Of a stretch of DNA of 5,777 nt, positions 1-5,777 are shown piece after piece. Location: positions 1-5,777 of the forward strand of contig JAGHAW010000088.1 of assembly GCA_021161305.1 (NCBI GenBank). Reading direction: 5' to 3'. How positions within the stretch are numbered: position 1 is the first letter of the stretch; each line of letters starts with the position of its first letter. The notes beneath the pieces were generated by a model, which did no database searches, had not been told where the DNA came from, and saw nothing but the letters and a program-made list of their open reading frames with translations. The translations under genes and the position numbers were made by a program. The stretch is from Sulfurimonas sp. Lineage in GTDB: Bacteria > Campylobacterota > Campylobacteria > Campylobacterales > Sulfurimonadaceae.

Positions 1-1220
1 GGATATTTATTTGCCATAGAATATGCTAAAGGTAATTTAGCCTGCTTTACATAGATAACAAACTTGTTAAATTCAGCATACTCTAAGATAATCTTTTGCA
101 TTATTCTGTTCTTTTCTGGAATATTTTTAAAACTTTTAAAAAGTTTTATTGCTGCTACTTTATCGTTTCTTTCAAGAGCAAGTTTTGCTTTTTTAACAGT
201 TAAGTCCCAAATTATCTCAACTTTTTTCATTACTTTTGTATATATCAAAAGTGGATTTACTTCAAGATATTTATGAATAGAAGCATATTCTTTTTTCTGA
301 ACAAACTCTTCTAAATTTTTTTCACCATAAAATATATTATAGAAAAAAAGTTCAGATTTTTTTGTTGCAATCATCAAGCTGTATTGTGCTTCATTAAAAC
401 CAAGTGCAGTTATAGAACTATCTAGTTTAATATATTTTGCTGAAAGAAGTTTATACTTTTCTAGTTCATATACTAAAATATAACCAAGAGCAGTTCCTAA
501 AAAAAGAAACTCATCATCACTACTTTTTGTAACATGAAGAACACTATCATGTATCCCTTTTAACCTTACAAGAACTTTACCTTTTTTTATATCCCAAACG
601 ATACCGTTACTATCTTTATCAATACTAAAAAGCCTATTATTACTCAAAAATTGCATTTTTACAACAGCAGATGAATGTCCTATAAGCTTATGAGATGGTG
701 ACATTGTAGATAAGCTAAATAGTTGTATCTTCTTATCATAACTAGCAGTTGCTAACCAAATGGAGTTATCACTAAATACTATATCGGTTATAGCATCTAC
801 ATGAACAGGTAGTGTAAAAGCTAGTTTTGTACTCTTTATATCGGTAGCAAATGTTTTACCATCTTCACCACAAGAAAACATATATCTACCCATAAGATCA
901 ATAGCAACACAAGCAATAGCTCCATGATGCCTATTTATCTTAGCAATTAGTTTTTTTGTTTTTATATTAAAAAGTTTTGTCTCTTTAGAATCACTACTTA
1001 TAGACACAAAATAGTTTTTATCTCTACTAAAATCAACAACTCTACAACTAAATTCAGTATGAGATATTTTACCTTTAAATCCACCTTTAAGTTCAAAACT
1101 AAATCTATCCATAATTGCTACTGTTGTATTAGAATCAACAACTAACAAATCTCCACTATCTAAAGTCTTTATCAGAATTATCGGTTTTTCAAATTTCTTT
1201 TTACTTATTGGCTTCATCAT
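1..1220 (-). CDS. WD40-repeat beta-propeller protein with helical C-terminal region (3' end cut by window edge)
   Basis: My reading of the minus strand from ATG at 1220 gives 406 uninterrupted codons plus two bases (CC, so Pro407) up to base 1; the C-terminus lies outside the window. Residues about 17-300 read as seven WD40-like blades, ending near VYEL (250-253), LFSL (167-170), FYNI (293-296) and so on. The most canonical blade runs from GH at 181-182 to VWD at 208-210; another ends in SYDKKIQLF. There is no signal peptide or membrane segment, so a cytoplasmic location is inferred. From about residue 304 the chain becomes Lys/Leu/Ala-rich and helical, like an alpha-solenoid. The gene begins two bases after the ilvA stop, with AAGAGA (1227-1232) six bases before the first of two tandem ATGs (1220 and 1217), so it is probably co-transcribed and translationally coupled with ilvA. 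The propeller suggests a protein-binding scaffold; the actual partner or function is not recognisable. Sure of the coding call and fold class, not of any role. Confidence 0.88.
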   Translation of the reverse strand, partial: MMKPISKKKFEKPIILIKTLDSGDLLVVDSNTTVAIMDRFSFELKGGFKGKISHTEFSCRVVDFSRDKNYFVSISSDSKETKLFNIKTKKLIAKINRHHGAIACVAIDLMGRYMFSCGEDGKTFATDIKSTKLAFTLPVHVDAITDIVFSDNSIWLATASYDKKIQLFSLSTMSPSHKLIGHSSAVVKMQFLSNNRLFSIDKDSNGIVWDIKKGKVLVRLKGIHDSVLHVTKSSDDEFLFLGTALGYILVYELEKYKLLSAKYIKLDSSITALGFNEAQYSLMIATKKSELFFYNIFYGEKNLEEFVQKKEYASIHKYLEVNPLLIYTKVMKKVEIIWDLTVKKAKLALERNDKVAAIKLFKSFKNIPEKNRIMQKIILEYAEFNKFVIYVKQAKLPLAYSMANKY

Positions 1221-1222
1221 AA

Positions 1223-2425
1223 TTAATCTCTTAAATATCCCTCTGCTTTTAACATAGTGTGTATCTCTTCTTGATGTTCTGTACCTTTTGTTTCAATATG
1301 TACAGTTACATTAGCATCACCATAATCCAATGATATAGAAGTTCTATCATAAGCTATATGAACTATATTTGCATTTAACTCTTGAAGTATTTCAGTAAAT
1401 CTCATAAGTGAACCTGGTTTATCTATAAGTGTAACAGTTAGTTTCATCTTGCGTGCAGATTTTAAAAGACCCTTTTCGATGATAACAGACAAAAGCGTAA
1501 CATCCATGTTCCCTCCACTAAGAACAACTGCTACTTTTTTACCCTTTAAATGTTCTAGCTTACCATGAAGCAGAGCAGCAACTCCAACAGCACCGGCACC
1601 CTCAACAACAAGCTTCTGCTTCTCTAGCAAAAAGAGAATCCCATTTGCAATCTCTTCATCATCAACACTTATGATTTTATCAACAGTTTTAAGTGCATAA
1701 GAAAGAGTAACTTCTGAAGTATCACGAACAGCTATACCATCTGCAATAGTTCTTACACTTGTTGTGTCAATCGCTTTTTTCAAATCAAATGAATTTTTAA
1801 AAGCGGGAGCACCGGCAGCACTAACCCCAATAACTTCAATGTTTGGATTTATACTTTTAATTGCACATGCCATACCTGAGATAAGTCCACCACCACCAAC
1901 TGGAATCAAAACAGCATCCAAATCTTCACATTTCTCTAAGATGTCAAGAGCAACAGTTCCTTGCCCTGCCATAACAACATCATCTTCAAAAGGATGAACA
2001 AAAGTTAGAGAGTTTTCCTCTCCGTAAGAGAGAGCATAAGAGTAGGCTTCATCATAATTAGCACCCTTAAGAATAACCTCTGCACCAAAATGTTTAACTC
2101 CATTAACCTTTGTAAGAGGTGTTGAATCTGGCATGATAATTACAGCTTTTATGCCAAACTTTGAAGCCGAAAGAGCAACTCCCTGTGCATGATTTCCTGC
2201 ACTCGCAGCTACAACTCCACATGCCTTTTGTTCATCGGAGAGAGAGGCTATTTTGTTGTAAGCACCTCTAATTTTAAAAGCACCCGTAATTTGCAAGTTC
2301 TCTTTTTTAAGATAAACATCACAACCTGATGCTTCACTTAAAAAAGGTGCAACAGAAAAGGGAGTATCTACAACAACATCTTTTATACGCTCTTTAGCTT
2401 CATAAATTTTATTTATATCTAACAA
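1223..2425 (-). CDS. ilvA: Threonine ammonia-lyase (threonine dehydratase), medium form with one ACT domain
   Basis: This PLP enzyme deaminates L-threonine to 2-oxobutanoate and ammonia in the cytoplasm, the first committed step of isoleucine synthesis; family members often also act on serine. The 400 residues match the medium-length form of the family. The PLP lysine is K51 in GAFKIRGA (48-55). SAGNHAQG (75-82) is the conserved substrate/PLP loop, PVGGGGL (175-181) the glycine loop that holds the PLP phosphate, and SGGN (303-306) the closing cofactor motif. Residues about 327-400 form one ACT-like domain (LTVTLIDKPGSL...), the usual place for amino-acid feedback control; the effector cannot be read from sequence. 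The start is TTG, directly after an in-frame TAA (2426-2428), so no longer form is possible, and AAGGG lies six bases upstream. It follows the CoA-binding gene by 3 bases and precedes the WD40 gene by 2, the middle gene of an operon. No active-site residue appears to be missing. Confidence 0.96.
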   Translation of the reverse strand: MLDINKIYEAKERIKDVVVDTPFSVAPFLSEASGCDVYLKKENLQITGAFKIRGAYNKIASLSDEQKACGVVAASAGNHAQGVALSASKFGIKAVIIMPDSTPLTKVNGVKHFGAEVILKGANYDEAYSYALSYGEENSLTFVHPFEDDVVMAGQGTVALDILEKCEDLDAVLIPVGGGGLISGMACAIKSINPNIEVIGVSAAGAPAFKNSFDLKKAIDTTSVRTIADGIAVRDTSEVTLSYALKTVDKIISVDDEEIANGILFLLEKQKLVVEGAGAVGVAALLHGKLEHLKGKKVAVVLSGGNMDVTLLSVIIEKGLLKSARKMKLTVTLIDKPGSLMRFTEILQELNANIVHIAYDRTSISLDYGDANVTVHIETKGTEHQEEIHTMLKAEGYLRD

Positions 2426-2428
2426 TTA

Positions 2429-2860
2429 TTACCCTTGCATATGTCTGTGTTCTACCATACTGCACATATTTTGAACAACTGTCATACCTGCATCTCTGGC
2501 TTTTTCTGCCGCTGCATTGTTAACTATACCTTTTTGAGCCCAAAATACTTTAACATTGCCTTTTTCTATGCAAGCATCAGCAATAGGATCCAGTGCTGCA
2601 GGTTTTCTAAAAATATTTACCATATCCACATCAAAAGGAATCTCTAAAAGAGAACGATAAACTTTTTCACCAAGAATAGTTTCCTCTTTTGGATAGATAG
2701 GCACTATCTTATAACCACGCTCTTGCAAATACTTAGGTACAATATGACTATCTTTAGTAGGATTCGGTGATAACCCTACAACTGCAATAATCTTAACGCT
2801 ATCAAAAATCTCTCTAATCTCTTGTTTATTTGAGTTTACACTCGGAAATTCACACTCCAT
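2429..2860 (-). CDS. CoA-binding domain protein, YccU type
   Basis: This small soluble protein of 143 residues is a single Rossmann-like CoA-binding domain (CoA_binding_2 type), the usual length for the family. VVGLSPNPTKDSH (27-39) is the nucleotide-binding beta-strand and glycine loop; KYLQERGYKIVPIYP (43-57) is the next helix and strand; FWAQKGIVNNAAAEKARDAG (106-125) is the conserved segment that in homologs often reads VWLQ.G..N..A; MCSMVEHRHM (132-141) is the conserved C-terminal Cys-x-x-x-x-EHR signature. The family resembles the CoA-binding part of succinyl-CoA synthetase alpha but lacks the catalytic portion, so no reaction can be assigned and the ligand is inferred from fold. It is the first gene of the operon: ATG at 2860 has AGAAAGG seven bases upstream and a sigma-70 promoter just before that. 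I recall a CoA-binding gene beside ilvA in Campylobacter as well, hinting at a conserved but unexplained link. Confidence 0.93.
   Translation of the reverse strand: MECEFPSVNSNKQEIREIFDSVKIIAVVGLSPNPTKDSHIVPKYLQERGYKIVPIYPKEETILGEKVYRSLLEIPFDVDMVNIFRKPAALDPIADACIEKGNVKVFWAQKGIVNNAAAEKARDAGMTVVQNMCSMVEHRHMQG
2432..2436 (-). promoter_or_regulatory. Ribosome binding site supporting the TTG start of ilvA
   Basis: AAGGG on the minus strand sits six bases before TTG (2425-2423), within the last codons of the upstream CoA-binding gene. Two tandem TAA codons (2431-2429, the stop of that gene, and 2428-2426) fill the gap. The good spacing, together with the in-frame stop just upstream, decides TTG as the start and suggests that ribosomes finishing the upstream gene re-initiate on ilvA. 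Confidence 0.75.
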
Positions 2861-2867
2861 AACTAAA

Positions 2868-2874
2868 CCTTTCT
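2868..2874 (-). promoter_or_regulatory. Ribosome binding site of the CoA-binding protein gene
   Basis: AGAAAGG on the minus strand lies seven bases before ATG at 2860. It is the strongest Shine-Dalgarno match in the short leader and fixes this ATG as the start of the first operon gene. Confidence 0.75.
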
Positions 2875-2898
2875 ATATTTTTTAAATTAATGAAAGTA

Positions 2899-2919
2899 AT
2901 TATATCAAAAAAACTTAAA
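2899..2919 (-). promoter_or_regulatory. Sigma-70 promoter of the CoA-binding/ilvA/WD40 operon, Campylobacterota type
   Basis: On the minus strand a perfect TATAAT -10 box (2904-2899) is preceded by GA and a run of seven T (2913-2907), giving TTTTTTTGATATAAT. In front of it lies TTTAAGT (2919-2913). This matches the known Campylobacter/Helicobacter housekeeping promoter, which has an extended -10 with a T-rich stretch in place of a conserved -35 box. Transcription should begin near 2890-2893, leaving a leader of roughly 30 bases before ATG at 2860. The promoter starts inside the last codons of hsdR (stop at 2917-2915), so the operon can be expressed independently of the restriction gene. No intrinsic terminator is visible between hsdR and this promoter, so some read-through from hsdR is possible. 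Confidence 0.75.
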
Positions 2920-5777
2920 GTAATTTATTCACACTATACTTCTTAAAATTCTCAGCCTGTTCAAATATCTCTTTAAACACCTCATCCTTAGTAATAGGCG
3001 GATAATCATTTTCAGCCAACAATATTATAAGGTCAACTTTTAACTCAGCCTTTATATCATCTCTATTGTTCCAGTCAGTGTAGCTCGTTTTATCATCAAC
3101 CACTTTTTTAACTTCACGAGCAAGATTGATTAATTTATCTTCAGGATAATCAAAATCAAATTTATGTGCTATTGATTTTAGTATGTCGTAAAAAGCTTTT
3201 TCTTCAAAACCTATGTCCATATCTACAAATGACTCTTTCTCTTTTTGTAGGCTATGGTATAGGTCTATTATCTCATCTGTAAAATCTTCTAAAACTTCAC
3301 TTCTTAGTACATCTTCCTCTTTTCTTTCATTGTACTTTTCTACAAGGCTCTTAAACTTTTTAGAGAAATCTATTGCTTTGATTTTATTTACTTTTTTAAA
3401 TTCATCAAGTGCTTTAGCTAAGAGTTGTTGCAGAAGTTTTATTTTGGTATTTGGTAGTTTTATCATTTGAATTTTATTTATATAATCTTCATCAAAGATA
3501 TCTATTTTGGTTTCATCTTCACCACCGAGTTTAAATATCTCAGAAACACCATTACTATAAAGTGCTTCTTTTATCATCTCTGTCACTTTCTTATTCATTT
3601 GATTAGAATCTAATGCCACTCCAGTAGTTAACTTAACAATGATTGAACGAACAGCCAGACAAAAGTGTATATGGTCTTTTTCATCTTGAGTAAATGACTC
3701 ACTACCACAACTTATATCATATGCTGATTTTAAACGCTTCACAAGAGCCATAAAGCGTCTCTCTAACTCTTTTGTTAGTTGAACATACTCACTAGCCTTA
3801 TTTAAGCATTCTAGTTGTTCTACGGCAGAACCATTAAAATAATACGAACTATCAAACTTATAAAACAGCTTAGCCAATAAATCCAACTGGTCTTTAACTG
3901 CAACTACAGAAGCTTTTATATCTTCAAAATTTTGACTATCAATTTTTGAGTACTGCTTAAGAGCTTTATTCATTGCAGTTTTTATGCCTATATAGTCAAC
4001 TACAAGCCCTTTTTGTTTAGACTTATACTTTCTATTTACTCTTGAAATTGTTTGAATAAGGTTATGCTGTTGTATTGGCTTATCTATGTAGATAGTATCT
4101 AAAAATGGAACATCAAAACCCGTCAGCCACATATCAACAACTATGGCTATTTTAAAGTTTGATTTTTCATTTTTAAACTGAGTATCGAGAGTTTTTCTAT
4201 ACTCTTTGTTTCCTAGAAGATTATAAAGTTCTTTTTCATCATCTCTATTTCGAGTCATAATCATTTTGATTCGCTCTAGTGGTAAAATATCATCTCCAAC
4301 ACCCTTAACCTCAGCCCATTCTGCTCTTAAAGCTACAACTTCTTTATAAAACTCATATGCTATAAGTCTACTACTACATACAAATATAGCTTTCCCTTTA
4401 AGAGTAGCACCCTCATCCACTCTCTTTTCATAATGCTCAACAAAATCTCTTGCAACTGCTCTAATTCTATCAGGATCACCTATAATGGCGGTCATATTAG
4501 TAGTAGCTTTTTTACTCTCTTCTATCTGATATTCACTAGCTCCATCTACCTCACACTGCTCATAATACTCTTCTATCTCTACAAGCTTTGAGTTATCAAG
4601 AAGTACTTTTGCCGCTCTGCCTTCATAAACTATACGAACTGTTATCTCATCTCTTACAGATTCAGTCATGGTATAACTATCTACTATCTCACCAAACACA
4701 TCTAGCGTAGCATCTATCGGTGTACCCGTAAAACCAACATAAGTAGCATTTGGTAGTGAATCATGTAAGTACTTTGCAAAACCGTAAGTTTTTTTAACAC
4801 CTTTATCTGTTACTTTTACTTTTTGGTCTAGATTTATCTGACTTCTATGAGCCTCATCAGAGATACATATAATATTAGTTCTATCACTAAGCAACTCAGT
4901 ATCTTCTGTAAACTTATGAATAGTAGTTAAAAATACTCCTCCACTCTTTTTACCTTGGAGTCGTTTTCTTAAATCATCACGACTAGAGACACTTACAACA
5001 CCATCATCACCTATAAAATCTTTAGCATTTGAAAACTGTGATGATAGTTGAGTATCTAAATCTGTTCTATCAGTTATGAGTATGATGGTAGGACTTGAAA
5101 ACTCAACACTTTTCATAAGCAATCTACTGAGATACAGCATAGTATAACTCTTCCCACAACCAGTAGCACCAAAGTATGTACCACCCTTTCCATCTCCATG
5201 TGGCTTTTGATGCTTTTTTATACTCTCAAATAATTTTCTAGCTGCATAATACTGAGGATAACGACAAACTATTTTTTCATCTTTTGTTGATTTATCAGGC
5301 AAGTAAATAAAGTTATGTATAACGTCTATAAGTCTTTCACGATTAAACAGTCCTTGAATCATAGAGTACATAGAGTTTATGCCATCAACCTCCTCTTCAT
5401 AACCAGTTATCTTTCTCCAAGCATAAAAGAACTCATATGGTGCAAAAAATGAACCTGCTTTATTGTTCACTCCATCGCTAATGACACAAAAAGCATTATA
5501 TTTAAAAAGTTCTGGAATATCTCGTTTATACCTTGTAGTGATTTGTACATAAGCATCATGTAAAGTAGCTTCTTCTCGTATGGCACTTTTAAACTCAAAG
5601 ACAACTAAAGGAAGTCCATTTATATATACTATACCATCAGGTATGCGTTTCTCATAACCTACTATCTCAAGCTGATTAACCATTCTAAAGATATTTTCAT
5701 CAACACTTTCATAGTTTATAAACTCTACATGTATATCTTTAGCAGTAGCATCTTCTCTTTTAAATATAAACCCATTA
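2915..5777 (-). CDS. hsdR: Type I restriction endonuclease subunit R (N-terminus cut by window edge)
   Basis: This is the motor and nuclease subunit of a type I restriction-modification complex (with HsdM and HsdS): it translocates unmodified foreign DNA using ATP and cleaves it at a distance. The frame is open to base 5777, giving 953 visible residues (numbered from the edge) of a family usually about 1000-1100 long; Met32 (5683) is internal because conserved family sequence (NYESVDENIF) precedes it. The PD-(D/E)xK nuclease is at 47-63 (D47, then E61-F-K63 in VVFEFKSA). The helicase core follows: Walker A GATGCGKS 203-210, motif II DEAH 307-310, motif III GFTGTP 348-353, motif V DMWLTGFDVP 548-557, motif VI QTISRVNRK 575-583. 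After about 600 comes the helical C-terminal region that docks to the methylase, ending in a typical YPP...EQAE stretch and TAA at 2917-2915. No frameshift or lost motif is seen, so it looks active. The hsdM and hsdS genes are not in the window and are presumably upstream, to the right. Confidence 0.96.
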   Translation of the reverse strand, partial: NGFIFKREDATAKDIHVEFINYESVDENIFRMVNQLEIVGYEKRIPDGIVYINGLPLVVFEFKSAIREEATLHDAYVQITTRYKRDIPELFKYNAFCVISDGVNNKAGSFFAPYEFFYAWRKITGYEEEVDGINSMYSMIQGLFNRERLIDVIHNFIYLPDKSTKDEKIVCRYPQYYAARKLFESIKKHQKPHGDGKGGTYFGATGCGKSYTMLYLSRLLMKSVEFSSPTIILITDRTDLDTQLSSQFSNAKDFIGDDGVVSVSSRDDLRKRLQGKKSGGVFLTTIHKFTEDTELLSDRTNIICISDEAHRSQINLDQKVKVTDKGVKKTYGFAKYLHDSLPNATYVGFTGTPIDATLDVFGEIVDSYTMTESVRDEITVRIVYEGRAAKVLLDNSKLVEIEEYYEQCEVDGASEYQIEESKKATTNMTAIIGDPDRIRAVARDFVEHYEKRVDEGATLKGKAIFVCSSRLIAYEFYKEVVALRAEWAEVKGVGDDILPLERIKMIMTRNRDDEKELYNLLGNKEYRKTLDTQFKNEKSNFKIAIVVDMWLTGFDVPFLDTIYIDKPIQQHNLIQTISRVNRKYKSKQKGLVVDYIGIKTAMNKALKQYSKIDSQNFEDIKASVVAVKDQLDLLAKLFYKFDSSYYFNGSAVEQLECLNKASEYVQLTKELERRFMALVKRLKSAYDISCGSESFTQDEKDHIHFCLAVRSIIVKLTTGVALDSNQMNKKVTEMIKEALYSNGVSEIFKLGGEDETKIDIFDEDYINKIQMIKLPNTKIKLLQQLLAKALDEFKKVNKIKAIDFSKKFKSLVEKYNERKEEDVLRSEVLEDFTDEIIDLYHSLQKEKESFVDMDIGFEEKAFYDILKSIAHKFDFDYPEDKLINLAREVKKVVDDKTSYTDWNNRDDIKAELKVDLIILLAENDYPPITKDEVFKEIFEQAENFKKYSVNKLL

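Noticed and set aside
64..276. Plus-strand 70-aa frame rich in Ile, Phe and Leu that looks like a small membrane protein
   Set aside because: It lies wholly antisense to the helical part of the WD40 gene; hydrophobic character is what the complement of Lys/Glu-rich AT-rich coding DNA produces. I see no ribosome binding site that makes it persuasive.
354..588. Runs of seven A or T inside the WD40 gene as possible phase-variation tracts
   Set aside because: Runs of this length are expected in DNA this AT-rich, the frame is intact across all of them, and no long G or C tract of the kind used for phase switching in this group is present.
1764..1997. Plus-strand 77-aa frame
   Set aside because: It is antisense to the conserved core of ilvA, including the glycine-rich PLP loop; its run of prolines is the complement of the GGGG codons.
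2435..2647. Plus-strand 70-aa frame rich in Cys and His
   Set aside because: It is the antisense shadow of the CoA-binding protein gene, with no family resemblance.
2905..2925. T-run after the hsdR stop as an intrinsic terminator
   Set aside because: There is no GC-rich stem before the T-run; the only local inverted repeat (ACTT-T-AAGT) has a one-base loop. The T-run is better explained as the extended part of the promoter.
3213..3470. Plus-strand 85-aa Ser/Leu-rich frame
   Set aside because: It is the antisense shadow of the helical, Lys/Glu-rich C-terminal region of hsdR.
5147..5170. Cysteine in the hsdR Walker A motif (GATGCGKS) as a damaged ATPase site
   Set aside because: The essential Gly-Lys-Ser is intact, the variable position tolerates Cys, and as far as I recall this variant is normal in this HsdR subfamily.

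Overview
The window reads as a chromosomal stretch from an AT-rich member of the Campylobacterota (Sulfurimonas-, Sulfurovum- or Arcobacter-like; genus not resolvable by eye). The clues are the low-GC codon use, a T-rich sigma-70 promoter of the Campylobacter type (TTTTTTTGATATAAT), and a small CoA-binding protein gene next to a medium-length ilvA, a pairing I recall from Campylobacter. All four genes lie on the minus strand, so transcription runs from high to low coordinates, and nearly every base is coding.

Reading in transcription order: (1) 5777-2915 is the type I restriction endonuclease subunit HsdR. It is cut at its N-terminus by the window edge. The reading frame stays open to base 5777, so the in-frame Met at 5683 is internal and not the start. 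Nuclease, helicase and C-terminal regions are all recognisable and appear intact. (2) 2914-2861 is a 54-base intergenic gap. A sigma-70 promoter starts at the hsdR stop codon and is followed by a good ribosome binding site. (3) 2860-2429 encodes a 143-aa YccU-type CoA-binding protein. (4) 2425-1223 is ilvA, threonine ammonia-lyase with a single C-terminal ACT domain, starting at TTG. (5) 1220-1 is a WD40-type beta-propeller protein that continues into an alpha-helical, probably repetitive region and runs off the left edge.

The last three genes are separated by 3 and 2 bases and almost certainly form one operon driven by the promoter at about 2899-2919. HsdR belongs to a separate hsd unit, whose methylase and specificity genes are presumably beyond the right edge. 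IlvA gives the operon a clear metabolic role (2-oxobutanoate for isoleucine). The CoA-binding protein has no established substrate or role. The WD40 protein is the least understood gene here and the most worth following up.

I found no RNA gene, IS element, CRISPR array, attachment site or convincing intrinsic terminator. I see no clear evidence of a new defence or other exotic system: the hsdR is a standard family member, and the WD40/helical-repeat protein is the only real unknown.
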